29,847 nucleotides of DNA, from NCBI GenBank assembly GCA_025351525.1, contig JANXVV010000550.1, positions 1 through 29,847 of the forward strand, read 5' to 3'. A program made the translations under genes and the position numbers. This stretch comes from Humisphaera sp. Lineage in GTDB: Bacteria > Planctomycetota > Phycisphaerae > Tepidisphaerales > Tepidisphaeraceae. The notes beneath the pieces were generated by a model. It was not told the DNA's origin, ran no database searches, and saw only the letters and a list, made by a program, of their open reading frames with translations. Of the stretch, positions 23,328 to 29,847 are shown one piece after another (position 1 is the first letter of the stretch; the number at the start of each line of letters is the position of its first letter).

Positions 23328-23720
23328 TTACGCTTGAAAAGCATGTTCCGTGTGACGAATGATCGGCGGTTGACCGGTCGGCCAGATGATGGCGATGACG
23401 TCAAAGCGCGCCGGGGGTTGCGGCACGCCATAACGGGTGAGGTAGTATTTTGCCGCCTTCAAAATCTGCTGCTGTTTGGTGACATTCACCTGCTCTTCGG
23501 GGGTTGGATCGTCATAGGCGCGGGTTTTGACCTCGACGAACACGAGCGTTTTTCCCTCCCGCGCGATGATGTCGATTTCCCCAAGCTCGCAGCGGAAGTT
23601 GCGGAGAATGATTTTGTAACCTTTGTTGCGAAGATGGCGGGCCGCCATGTTCTCACCGCGATCGCCCAGGGCGTCCTTCGGCGTTTCGCGTTTGAGCAGA
23701 TTCTGAAACCATTCAAGCAT
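23328..23720 (-). CDS. YraN family (UPF0102) putative endonuclease
   Basis: The 130-residue protein has the fold of small PD-(D/E)XK nucleases related to archaeal Holliday junction resolvases. Seen: LGDRGENMAARHLRNKGYKI, then NFRCELGEIDIIAREGKTLV with D50, then FVEVKTRA with E63 and K65, and KQQQILKAAKYYL. The ATG at 23720 was chosen; a longer open frame upstream crosses the terminator region. In many bacteria yraN follows rplS and rnhB, and here it follows rplS without rnhB. Its cell role is not settled; a link to DNA repair or recombination is often suggested. Confidence 0.9.
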   Translation of the reverse strand: MLEWFQNLLKRETPKDALGDRGENMAARHLRNKGYKIILRNFRCELGEIDIIAREGKTLVFVEVKTRAYDDPTPEEQVNVTKQQQILKAAKYYLTRYGVPQPPARFDVIAIIWPTGQPPIIRHTEHAFQA

Positions 23721-23795
23721 GGGGAACAGAGTATCTTCGAAGGGGGGGAAGGTGCAAGAAACGCGGAGGTTTTCCGCGTCGAAAAATGACCTATT

Positions 23796-23827
23796 AAAAA
23801 AAGGACAGGCGCAGAACGCCCGTCCTT
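23796..23827 (-). terminator. Rho-independent terminator after rplS
   Basis: Read on the minus strand, GGACGGGCG-TTCTG-CGCCTGTCC forms a 9-bp stem with one mismatch and is followed by seven T residues (plus-strand A run at 23796-23802). It lies about 95 nt beyond the rplS stop and separates the ribosomal operon from yraN-tatD. Confidence 0.8.
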
Positions 23828-23840
23828 GTCGATCGCATTT

Positions 23841-23882
23841 ATAGCCGTGGGCGGAAGCCCCGGTGCTGCCGCCCACGGCTAT
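23841..23882. repeat. Palindrome ATAGCCGTGGGCGG / CCGCCCACGGCTAT
   Basis: Perfect 14-bp arms surround a 14-nt loop. The hairpin is just upstream of the rho-independent terminator, so the rplS message would end in two hairpins in series. It resembles the other palindromes in design but not in sequence. Confidence 0.9.
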
Positions 23883-23919
23883 TGTTCAAGAGGATCGCCA
23901 CATCAAGTTGCAAACCACT

Positions 23920-24342
23920 TTAAGTTGCCGCTGTCGCCAATTCCGGTGTTGCAGCCTCGACCTTCTCGGCGATTTCGGTCTTCTTCGTCGAGACCTTGCG
24001 CTTCTCGACGAGGCGGACGGCCTTGCCGACGCGATCGCGGAGGAAGAACAGTTTGGCCCGGCGATTCTGCCCGCCGCGCTTCACGACGACCTTGGCGATC
24101 AGTGGCGAATGCAGCGGGAAACCGCGCTCGACGCCTTCGTTATTCACGATGCGCCGCACGGTGAAGGTCTCGTTGATCCCGCAGCCCTTTTTCATGATGA
24201 CCGTGCCGGAGAACACCTGGATGCGTTCCTTTTCGCCTTCGACGATCTTGGTGTGAATATCGACGGTGTCGCCGACTTCAAACGCGGGGGCGTCCTTCTT
24301 GAGGCTCGACTGTTCGACTAGTTGAATGAGGCTGTTTCGCAT
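23920..24342 (-). CDS. rplS: 50S ribosomal protein L19 (bL19)
   Basis: bL19 lies at the interface between the 30S and 50S subunits. The 140-residue protein shows the family's core: FEVGDTVDIHTKIVEGEKER, IQVFSGTVI, GINETFTVRRI, GVERGFPLHSPLIAKVVVKR, RRAKLFFLRDRVGKAVRL. A short extra C-terminal tail (about 22 residues, Glu/Ala/Thr-rich) is beyond the usual end. It follows trmD on the same strand after 18 nt, as in the common rpsP-trmD-rplS operon. Confidence 0.97.
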   Translation of the reverse strand: MRNSLIQLVEQSSLKKDAPAFEVGDTVDIHTKIVEGEKERIQVFSGTVIMKKGCGINETFTVRRIVNNEGVERGFPLHSPLIAKVVVKRGGQNRRAKLFFLRDRVGKAVRLVEKRKVSTKKTEIAEKVEAATPELATAAT

Positions 24343-24360
24343 GGTTGTCTCCGATTGCGT

Positions 24361-25095
24361 CTAACTGTTTCTATCTCGATTTCGATCGTCGTCCGACATT
24401 GCACTCGAGCGGTTCTGCCAGAGATCCGGCCGTCGTTGCTGAGTGCGAAGTTTTCGTTGTTCCAATCGCCACGCGGCAATCGCCTTGTGGTTGCCGCTGA
24501 GCAGAATATCCGGCACGCTCAATCCGCGAAATTCACGCGGGCGGGTGTATTGCGGATGTTCGATCAACCCATCCGCGAAGGTTTCGTCGGCGGCACCATC
24601 GGCGGCACCCAAGGCACCGGGAAGCAGCCGCACGATTGAGTCGATGAGCACCATCGCGGGGATTTCACCACCGCTGAGGACATAATCACCGATGCTTACT
24701 TCAACCGGTTGAAGGCCGTCGATAATTCGCTCATCGAACCCTTCGTAATGACCGGCAATCATTAGCAGTCGCGGCTGCCTGGCCAATTCCTCGGCCATTT
24801 TCTGATCAAACTTTTGACCCTGCGGCGTAAGCAATAGCCGCTGCGCGGGGCGAGAGTCCTGTTTTTCAACCGCCTCGACCGCATCGAACAGGGTCTGGCA
24901 GATCATGACCATTCCGGGTCCACCGCCAAAAGGGCGATCATCCACGGACAGATGGGCATCGGTCGCAAAGCTGCGAATGTTGGTCAGGTGATACTCGACC
25001 AAACCCTTTTCCGCCGCCCGTTTGGGGATGCTGGTCCCTAAAATGGGGGCGAACATCTCCGGGAAGAGCGTCAGAATATCAATTCGCAAGGACAT
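24361..25095 (-). CDS. trmD: tRNA (guanine-N1)-methyltransferase
   Basis: TrmD methylates N1 of G37 in tRNAs, which prevents frameshifting. It is a SPOUT-class knotted enzyme. Seen: RIDILTLFPEMFAPIL at the N-terminus, DDRPFGGGPGMVM at 52-64, the SAM-binding knot LLMIAGHYEGFDERI, then VSIGDYVLSGGEIPAMVLID. The length, 244 residues, is normal. Its ATG overlaps the rpsP stop (TAATG), so translation is coupled. Confidence 0.97.
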   Translation of the reverse strand: MSLRIDILTLFPEMFAPILGTSIPKRAAEKGLVEYHLTNIRSFATDAHLSVDDRPFGGGPGMVMICQTLFDAVEAVEKQDSRPAQRLLLTPQGQKFDQKMAEELARQPRLLMIAGHYEGFDERIIDGLQPVEVSIGDYVLSGGEIPAMVLIDSIVRLLPGALGAADGAADETFADGLIEHPQYTRPREFRGLSVPDILLSGNHKAIAAWRLEQRKLRTQQRRPDLWQNRSSAMSDDDRNRDRNS

Positions 25096-25421
25096 TAAAC
25101 CTTGGCGGGTTCCTTCTTCGTGGCATCCACGACCACCTTGGGCTTGCCGGCCTTGGGCAGGCGCAGTTGCGTATGCTCCAGGCCGCCTCTTTTGAGCAGA
25201 CTGGAAACGGTCTGCGACGGAATCGCGCCGACATCCAGCCAGTGCTTGCAGCGGTCGAGGCTGGCGACGAACTGCTTGGCCTTATCGACGGCGAGCGGAT
25301 CGTAGAATCCGAGTTCTTCGATGGTTCGCCCATCGCGCGGGCTTCGCGAATCGATCGCGCTCAACCGATAAAACGGCCGGTTTTTTCGCCCCATCCTCTT
25401 CAAACGTAACTTGACAGCCAT
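25095..25421 (-). CDS. rpsP: 30S ribosomal protein S16 (bS16)
   Basis: bS16 is an early-binding protein of the 30S subunit. The start MAVKLRLKRMGRKNRPFYRL is the family's signature, followed by GRTIEELGFYDPL and a WLDVGAIPSQTVSSLLKRGG segment. At 108 residues it has a modest basic C-terminal extension. It heads the rpsP-trmD-rplS operon. rimM, which lies between rpsP and trmD in many bacteria, is absent, and the two genes overlap by one base. Confidence 0.97.
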   Translation of the reverse strand: MAVKLRLKRMGRKNRPFYRLSAIDSRSPRDGRTIEELGFYDPLAVDKAKQFVASLDRCKHWLDVGAIPSQTVSSLLKRGGLEHTQLRLPKAGKPKVVVDATKKEPAKV

Positions 25422-25512
25422 GCGGTCTCCGTGACTCTTCTAAACGTGGTTACCAGCCGAACATCCATCCGCCGCTTGCCGAATGCAAGCTTGAAAATAA
25501 TGCGAATCGGAA

Positions 25513-25540
25513 AGTATACCGGACGGGTTGCAGTTTACAA
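25513..25540 (-). promoter_or_regulatory. Sigma-70-type promoter of the rpsP operon
   Basis: On the minus strand TTGTAA (25540-25535) and TATACT (25518-25513) are 16 bp apart. The expected start near 25505 leaves a leader of about 85 nt before the rpsP ATG. Both boxes are close to consensus. Confidence 0.6.
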
Positions 25541-25600
25541 GGGCATGTTTGCGAAGTCTTGAATCCATGGATATGTGACGCTTTCGGTTGTCGCTTTACC

Positions 25601-25627
25601 GTAGCATGGGCATCCTGCCCGTGCCAC
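25601..25627. repeat. Palindromic element, single family C unit
   Basis: GTAGCATGGGCATCCTGCCC then GTGCCAC is one mini-hairpin (GGGC-ATCCT-GCCC) with matching flanks. It lies between the divergent promoters of rpsP and the CX4CH protein. Otherwise the 335-bp gap 25422-25756 holds only the two promoters. Confidence 0.8.
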
Positions 25628-25689
25628 GATCATGCCGCAGAATGTGTCATACTCTGTCCACCCTCCGTTGATGGGTTGTCCGCTTAAAC

Positions 25690-25718
25690 TTGCCAGTTTT
25701 GTGACGGACACTTAGGAT
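25690..25718 (+). promoter_or_regulatory. Possible promoter of the CX4CH-protein gene set
   Basis: TTGCCA (25690-25695) and TAGGAT (25713-25718) are 17 bp apart, 38 bp before the ATG at 25757, which has GAGGA as ribosome site. The match to consensus is fair. Confidence 0.4.
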
Positions 25719-25756
25719 GGCTTTCACGACGATAAATCAAGCCACGAGGAACCACT

Positions 25757-27016
25757 ATGAAGCGAAGCTGGATTGTTCGAGCGAGTCTCTGCGGAGCGTT
25801 GGCGTGCCTGTCGGCATCGGTACTGCTGGCCAAGCCGGGTATCGTGAAAACGCGGGACGGGCGAACGTTTGAAGGGGACGTCACCGAAAAAACCGATGGC
25901 GTGGTCGTCACCCTGCGGGGCATCCCCACCACCATCGCCCGCGATAATATCGACTCGGTTCAATACACCGGGTCTATCGAAGATCAGTACAAGCAGAAAT
26001 TGGCCGCCCTGCCCAAGACGGCGTCGGCGAAGGATCATCTCGAATTGGCGCGATGGCTGTTCGACGCCAAGGCGTACGATCTCGCCCGCAAGGAAGCCGA
26101 CACCGCGCTGCAATTAGATCCGAACGACACGGAAGCCACCACGCTCTACACGACGATTCAGAGTCAGATGCGGATGGAGCACAATAAGCTGCCGGGCACC
26201 CCGACGACACCGGTCCCGGCTCGCAAACCGCCCATTGCCGCGACGACCGTTCCGGTCACCCCCGGCACCGCCGGTTCAGGCCATACTGCGGTGATGCACA
26301 AATACTTGTCGCCCGAGCAGATCAATCTTTTGAAGCAGGGTGAATGGCTTTCGGATGATGTCGGTGTGAAGGTCGCCCTCACGCCGGATGTAAAGAAGAA
26401 ATATCTGAAGCGCGCCCAGGAAAATGCGTCGGCTTTCAATGCGATGTCTCCCCCGGAGCAGGCCAAAAGGATTCTGACGGATGGCACGGCAGAGGAGCGG
26501 AAGGAGATTAAAATCGTCAATGATCCCGCTCCGCTGGCGGAATTTAAGAAGTCGATCCAGCCGATGATCCTGACCGGATGCGCCGCCGCCGCCTGTCATG
26601 GCGGGGCGAGCGGTGGCAAATTATTTTTGTACGGGGTGCCGGACGGCGATGCGGCAACCTACACGAACTTCTACCTCCTTACGCGAGCCAACGCCCAGGT
26701 AGGCGGGGCGGAGCGAATGATGATCGACCGTTCCTATACCGATAAATCGCTGATCGCCATGTTCGGGCTGCCGGCGGAAATTTCGAAGACGGGTCACCCC
26801 GAGGTAGCCGGTGTGACATGGCGGTCCATCTTCCGAAGCAAAGAAGATCCGCAGTACAAGACACTGGTGAAGTGGATCGAAAGACTCAAGAAGCCGGACC
26901 CGAATTACGGATTCAGTTTTTCACTCGAAGATGCGGCGCCAAAAGCTGAAAAGGCGCCGGAACCGAAGGCGGATGTGAAGGCGGACCCCAAACCGCCGGT
27001 GAAACCGGCCAAGTGA
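25757..27016 (+). CDS. Exported protein with a single C-x4-C-H haem-type motif
   Basis: After a signal peptide (MKRSWIVRASLCGALACLSA to about residue 26) come three parts. Residues 27-72 look like a small SH3-like beta barrel (VKTRDGRTFEGDV, VVVTLRGIPTTI). Residues 75-135 form helix pairs like a TPR (HLELARWLFDAKAYDLARKE, ADTALQLDPND). A Pro/Thr linker leads to a C-terminal domain with TGCAAAACHGGASGG: C275, C280 and H281. C-x4-C-H followed by G occurs in planctomycete proteins of the DUF1549/DUF1553 type and can bind haem c covalently. This protein has no DUF1549 or DUF1553 domain that I can see. It probably works in the periplasm. The end is a Lys/Pro/Glu tail. The gene below starts 17 nt later. 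Confidence 0.72.
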   Translation: MKRSWIVRASLCGALACLSASVLLAKPGIVKTRDGRTFEGDVTEKTDGVVVTLRGIPTTIARDNIDSVQYTGSIEDQYKQKLAALPKTASAKDHLELARWLFDAKAYDLARKEADTALQLDPNDTEATTLYTTIQSQMRMEHNKLPGTPTTPVPARKPPIAATTVPVTPGTAGSGHTAVMHKYLSPEQINLLKQGEWLSDDVGVKVALTPDVKKKYLKRAQENASAFNAMSPPEQAKRILTDGTAEERKEIKIVNDPAPLAEFKKSIQPMILTGCAAAACHGGASGGKLFLYGVPDGDAATYTNFYLLTRANAQVGGAERMMIDRSYTDKSLIAMFGLPAEISKTGHPEVAGVTWRSIFRSKEDPQYKTLVKWIERLKKPDPNYGFSFSLEDAAPKAEKAPEPKADVKADPKPPVKPAK

Positions 27017-27032
27017 TCGGGGCGGGTTGTCG

Positions 27033-27482
27033 ATGATTTCACTCACGTTTCTCGCGGCGATGCTCGCGCTGATGCTGACCGCGTTCATCCTCCATCTGGC
27101 TTCGCGGCGGGGAACCTCCGACCGATTACGGCATCTCGCGACCGCTTGCCATATGCAGTATGCGGAGCATGACCTGTTCCAGATCACCCCTCGCGTCATC
27201 GAGCGATTTCCAATCTTCGGCGCCTCGGACATTCGCGTGGCGGATGTTATTTATCGGCGTGATGGGGATCGATATCGCTACGTGTTCACCGTCGAATACA
27301 CGCTGGGCGTGGTGCGGACCAAGGACCGCGTGAGCCGGGCCGCGACCTTTTGCGAGCCGGGCGATCATTCGTGCCCGGCGGATTGGTCGAGCCTCGTTTT
27401 TGCGCCGGTGGAACTCAATCTCGCGGATCAATACGCCCACCTTTGCCGATCCCCTTCCGGCCATCACCTTGACGATCGATGA
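27033..27482 (+). CDS. Hypothetical protein with one N-terminal membrane segment
   Basis: A 149-residue protein that I do not recognise. The ATG at 27033 was preferred to the in-frame TTG two codons before. Residues 1-22 (MISLTFLAAMLALMLTAFIL) are a membrane anchor or signal. The rest is soluble, with a beta-rich centre (VADVIYRRDGDRYRYVFTVE) and a cysteine pair in ATFCEPGDHSCPADW. It follows the CX4CH gene closely and precedes the OmpA lipoprotein gene, so it probably belongs to the same transcript and acts at the cell envelope. Confidence 0.65.
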   Translation: MISLTFLAAMLALMLTAFILHLASRRGTSDRLRHLATACHMQYAEHDLFQITPRVIERFPIFGASDIRVADVIYRRDGDRYRYVFTVEYTLGVVRTKDRVSRAATFCEPGDHSCPADWSSLVFAPVELNLADQYAHLCRSPSGHHLDDR

Positions 27483-27540
27483 TTTTCCCCTAATTTATCG
27501 GACCTACCGAAAGACCCGACACCCTTGAAAGGATTCGCCC

Positions 27541-28212
27541 ATGAAGCCAGCACGGATCGCCATCACGTTTTTTCTTTCCGCCTTCGCCATCGCGACGGGT
27601 CTGGGTTGCGTGAACAAAGTTCACGATGAAAACATCGCACTGCACGATCAGAATCGGGAACTTCAGACTCAACTCAGCGATCGCGACGATAAGCTGAAGT
27701 CAGCCCCCGATCCCACGCAATTGTCGGCCATGCAGCGCGACATCGCGGAGCGCGACGCGAAAATCCGCGAGTTGCAGACCAACCTCAATCGCCCGTCCGC
27801 CGGCGGCGCTTCCGATCCATCGCTCGGTGGAATCGAGGCGACCTACGATGCGAAAGCCGGGACGCTTACCGTCAACCTGCCGGGGGATGTGCTGTTCGAC
27901 GCGGGCAAGGCGCAGCTTAAATCCACTGCGCTCGGCACGCTGGACAAGATCGCGAGCGCGATCAAAAAAGACTACGCCGGCAAGGTGATCAAAGTGGATG
28001 GCTACACCGATTCGGATCCGATTACCAAGACGCGCGATCAGTGGGACGACAACTGGGATCTGTCGTATGGCCGTGCCAAATCGGTGATGCAGTATCTGAC
28101 GGCTCACGGGGTCGACTCGAAAGTCGTGTCGATCGTCGCCAACGGATCGAATAAACCCAAGGCCAGCAAACCGTCGAGTCGGCGTGTGGAGATTGTGGTG
28201 CTGACGAAGTGA
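27541..28212 (+). CDS. OmpA-family lipoprotein with coiled coil
   Basis: The ATG has AAAGGA 8 nt upstream. The signal peptide ends in a lipobox (ATGLGC, C23 lipidated). Residues 25-80 form a coiled coil (HDENIALHDQNRELQTQL, then MQRDIAERDAKIRELQTNL). From about 100 to 223 is an OmpA C-terminal domain: LPGDVLFDAGKAQL, then VDGYTDSDPI, DLSYGRAKSVMQYL and SSRRVEIVV, with the Asp and Arg that bind diaminopimelate in peptidoglycan. It probably ties the outer membrane to the cell wall, in the manner of Pal. Confidence 0.9.
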   Translation: MKPARIAITFFLSAFAIATGLGCVNKVHDENIALHDQNRELQTQLSDRDDKLKSAPDPTQLSAMQRDIAERDAKIRELQTNLNRPSAGGASDPSLGGIEATYDAKAGTLTVNLPGDVLFDAGKAQLKSTALGTLDKIASAIKKDYAGKVIKVDGYTDSDPITKTRDQWDDNWDLSYGRAKSVMQYLTAHGVDSKVVSIVANGSNKPKASKPSSRRVEIVVLTK

Positions 28213-28227
28213 CCACTGACCAAGCCC

Positions 28228-28842
28228 ATGCAAATCAGCATCTTGGATTACGACATGGCCAACCTTCGCTCGGTCCAGAAGGGCTTTGAGCACGTGGGGG
28301 CGGTTGCGCGGATTATTTCCACGGCTGATCAGATCGCACAGGCGGATCGACTGGTGCTGCCGGGCGTGGGGGCCTTTGCCGATGCGATGGCAACCTTGCG
28401 GGATCGCGGGTTGGTGGATCCGATCTTGAAGCACATCGAAAAGGGCAAGCCATTCCTGGGGATTTGCCTCGGTTTGCAGATGCTCTTTGACGTTGGGTTG
28501 GAAGATGGCGAGCATCGTGGGCTTGGCGTTTTCAAAGGGAAATGCGTGCGGTTTGACGTGGATCAGACGCTGGGGTTGAAGGTGCCGCACATGGGGTGGA
28601 ATCAGATCAATTTGCGGGTACCCTCGCCTTTATTTCGCGATTTGCCGGAGGGGTCGAATTTGTATTTCGTCCACGGCTATCATGCCGTGCCGGAGGAGGA
28701 GTCGATCATCTCGTCGACCACGGATTACGGCGGGGAATTTGTGAGCAGCATTCGCCGGGAGAATGTGATGGCGGTGCAGTTTCACCCGGAGAAGAGCCAG
28801 GCGGTGGGGCTGCGAATCCTTGCGAATTTCGCGGAGATGTGA
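28228..28842 (+). CDS. hisH: Imidazole glycerol phosphate synthase, glutaminase subunit
   Basis: HisH releases ammonia from glutamine and passes it to HisF, which makes IGP and AICAR in histidine synthesis. The class I glutamine amidotransferase triad is seen: C80 in LGICLGLQMLF, and H186 and E188 in VQFHPEKSQ. The oxyanion-strand region LPGVGAF is at 44-50. At 204 residues it is normal length. hisF and other his genes are not in the window. It is 15 nt after the OmpA-type gene and its own ribosome site is weak, so it may depend on upstream translation. Confidence 0.95.
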   Translation: MQISILDYDMANLRSVQKGFEHVGAVARIISTADQIAQADRLVLPGVGAFADAMATLRDRGLVDPILKHIEKGKPFLGICLGLQMLFDVGLEDGEHRGLGVFKGKCVRFDVDQTLGLKVPHMGWNQINLRVPSPLFRDLPEGSNLYFVHGYHAVPEEESIISSTTDYGGEFVSSIRRENVMAVQFHPEKSQAVGLRILANFAEM

Positions 28843-28920
28843 AGGTGGCATGGCCGTCTCGCCCGTGCCATTTTGGTGGGGGGAAAAACATGGGCGAAAC
28901 GCCCATGCCACCTGTTTTTT
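28843..28920 (+). terminator. Family A palindromic pair acting as a terminator of hisH
   Basis: AGGTGGCATGGCCGTCTCGC then CCGTGC is mirrored by GCGAAACGCCCATGCCACCT, with small differences between the arms. The right arm is followed by GTTTTTT (28914-28920). It begins right at the hisH stop. This is the one copy in the window whose T-run fits rho-independent termination, so at least some copies may be used as terminators. Confidence 0.7.
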
Positions 28921-28935
28921 CAGCGATCGGCAACA

Positions 28936-29277
28936 TTAATGTCGCCGATTCCGCAATCGCGTTCTTCTATGCCCGGGATGAGCATTCGACTGATCGGTCG
29001 CAAAATTCCGTCCGGGTTTCTGCTTGCGAATCCATCCGAGGAATGATTGCAGTTCGGGAGCCTGTTGAAGCAGGGGAACCTTGTCGTAAAATTTGGCGAG
29101 TTGGGAATTGGAATAGGTTGCGTGCAACTGCTTATGGCATGGCCGACACAGGGGTGTCCGATGTTCCGCAAGCCCCCCTTTTTGCTTCGGTTTCAGGTGA
29201 TGCAACGTGATCAAACGGCGGGGCACTTCACGACCGCAAAGTCGGCATAAGACGTAATCTGGCGATCGATCAGACAC
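28936..29277 (-). CDS. Small HNH endonuclease
   Basis: The 113-residue protein has a zinc-bound HNH fold: C11-x2-C14 (CRLCGREV), then LHHLKPKQKGG with H26/H27, then PLCRPCHKQLHATYSN with C44, C47, H48 and H52. The spacing suits stand-alone HNH nucleases of unknown target. It starts with GTG at 29277, 2 nt after the stop of the CPMC gene, so the two are probably co-transcribed. The C-terminal 25 residues are basic and unstructured. No phage or intron features are seen around it. Confidence 0.82.
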   Translation of the reverse strand: MSDRSPDYVLCRLCGREVPRRLITLHHLKPKQKGGLAEHRTPLCRPCHKQLHATYSNSQLAKFYDKVPLLQQAPELQSFLGWIRKQKPGRNFATDQSNAHPGHRRTRLRNRRH

Positions 29278-29279
29278 GT

Positions 29280-29528
29280 TTACTTACCGCGAATCCCGCG
29301 AACCAGATTAAACGTGACCAGGCCGACCGCTCCCAAAAACCCGAAAAGCATCATATAGATGCTGTTGTTGAAACCTCCGCCGACGGAACCGCCGCCGGTG
29401 TTCTGCAAGTCATTTTTTGCGGTGGCGAGCGAGTCTTTGCACATCGGGCAGGCGGAGGCGGCACTGACGATCAACAGGGTCATCGTCAGCACGAGCAGGA
29501 CAGTGAGATAAGGGGCGAATCGTTTCAT
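29280..29528 (-). CDS. Small exported membrane protein with CPMC motif
   Basis: The ATG at 29528 has AGGA 9 nt upstream and gives 82 residues. A signal peptide (MKRFAPYLTVLLVLTMTLLI, cleavage near ASA) is followed at once by CPMCKDSL, with C27 and C30 as a C-x2-C pair able to bind metal or form a disulfide. A Gly-rich linker and one membrane helix (SIYMMLFGFLGAVGLVTFNL) end in a positive tail. I know the pattern from planctomycete genomes only as hypothetical proteins. Its upstream region is the giant palindrome, which must contain or border its promoter. Confidence 0.68.
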   Translation of the reverse strand: MKRFAPYLTVLLVLTMTLLIVSAASACPMCKDSLATAKNDLQNTGGGSVGGGFNNSIYMMLFGFLGAVGLVTFNLVRGIRGK

Positions 29529-29550
29529 AAATTGTTTTCCTGACATCAGA

Positions 29551-29847
29551 CGAAGTATAGGCCACCACATCACGATGCGTGCTTGCGCTACAAAAAAATA
29601 CTTGGCCGCAAAGACGCAAAGAGCGCAAAGGGGACGCAAAGAACACAATTGGGTGCTTTGAATAAGGTGGCATGGGCGTCTCGCCCATGCATTTCTTCGG
29701 CCAAAAAGCATGGGCGAGACGCCCATGCCACCTTATTCAAAGCACCCAATTGTGATCTTTGCGTCCCCTTTGCGCTCTTTGCGTCCTTGCGGCCAAGTAT
29801 TTTTTTGTAGCGCAAGCACGCATCGCGATGTGGTGGCCTATACTTCG
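29551..29847. repeat. Giant palindrome, 140-bp arms with a 17-nt loop, cut by the window edge
   Basis: The left arm 29551-29690 pairs with 29708-29847 about an axis at 29699. The arms stay in register with no indels, and I see only three mismatches, at 29572, 29612 and 29643. From outside inwards the arm has the sequence CGAAGTATAGGCCACCACAT, then a GCTTGCGCTACAAAAAAATA stretch, then GCAAAGACGCAAAGAGCGCA, then the family A unit GGTGGCATGGGCGTCTCGCC. Both strands hence carry an almost identical 75-codon open frame, which is not a gene. The palindrome may continue to the right of the window. Confidence 0.95.

Noticed and set aside
23761..23779. ACGCGG/CCGCGT hairpin upstream of yraN
   Set aside because: A 6-bp stem in GC-rich DNA is expected by chance, and no T-run or regulatory context supports it.
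28596..29210. Plus-strand frame of 204 codons overlapping hisH and the HNH gene
   Set aside because: It starts inside hisH in another frame, crosses a palindrome and ends antisense to the HNH gene.
28936..29277. HNH gene as part of a group I intron, intein or prophage
   Set aside because: No intron-like interrupted gene, integrase or phage structural gene is near, so it is listed only as a stand-alone HNH protein.
29583..29815. Two almost identical 75-codon frames on opposite strands
   Set aside because: They are the two arms of the same palindrome read in each direction. The HGRDAHAT-like text is a translation of the repeat unit, not a protein.

Overview
This window looks like a chromosome segment from a Planctomycetota bacterium, probably class Phycisphaerae or a close relative. 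The call rests on gene content, not on a search. It has two exported WRGP-type PQQ propeller proteins, an exported protein with the planctomycete-style C-x4-C-H-G haem signature, an RTX-type protein that opens with a LEPR-XLL-like sequence, and an over-long RNase HII. Intergenic spaces are full of GC-rich palindromes. Overall G+C looks high, apart from a visibly AT-richer island at about 5.4-7.6 kb.

Layout. 0.2-1.3 kb: an RNase HII-like gene (-) and a tRNA-Asp with a good promoter (+). 1.3-2.1 kb: a gene-poor stretch with palindromes, a possible tiny secreted peptide and a frameshifted remnant that reads like a delta-60 repeat. 2.1-5.3 kb (-): a LuxE/PaaK-like acyl-adenylating enzyme, a Uma2-family protein and an aldehyde dehydrogenase/LuxC-like reductase, probably one operon that turns an acid into an aldehyde. 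5.4-7.6 kb: a compact Type II restriction-modification system, with a D12-class adenine methyltransferase (-) divergent from an XRE controller that overlaps a putative PD-(D/E)XK endonuclease (+). A perfect 17-bp palindrome lies in the methyltransferase promoter. 7.6-11.9 kb (-): a small hypothetical gene and two PQQ-propeller proteins. 12.1-15.4 kb: a PaaK-like ligase (-) and an MFS_3 exporter with a soluble C-terminal domain (+). 15.6-17.9 kb (+): thrC and dapB. 17.9-20.3 kb: a repeat-containing lipoprotein (-), a ThiD-like kinase with several altered motifs (+) and a small RTX-like protein (+). 20.5-22.5 kb: a GAF-SpoIIE phosphatase (-) divergent from a single-domain response regulator (+). 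22.5-25.4 kb (-): rpsP-trmD-rplS, a terminator, then yraN-tatD; rimM is absent from its usual place. 25.7-28.8 kb (+): an exported CX4CH protein, a membrane-anchored hypothetical, an OmpA-type lipoprotein and hisH. 28.9-29.5 kb (-): a small CPMC membrane protein and an HNH nuclease.

The most striking non-coding feature is a family of nested palindromes. The basic unit is a mini-hairpin, GGGC-loop-GCCC, flanked by GTGGCAT or GTGGCAC. Units occur singly or as head-to-head pairs. They sit between genes, sometimes inside larger palindromes, and one supplies the last codons of a response regulator. The window ends in a palindrome with 140-bp arms that stay in register with about three mismatches. 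The best candidates for follow-up are this element family and the operator arrangement of the restriction-modification system.
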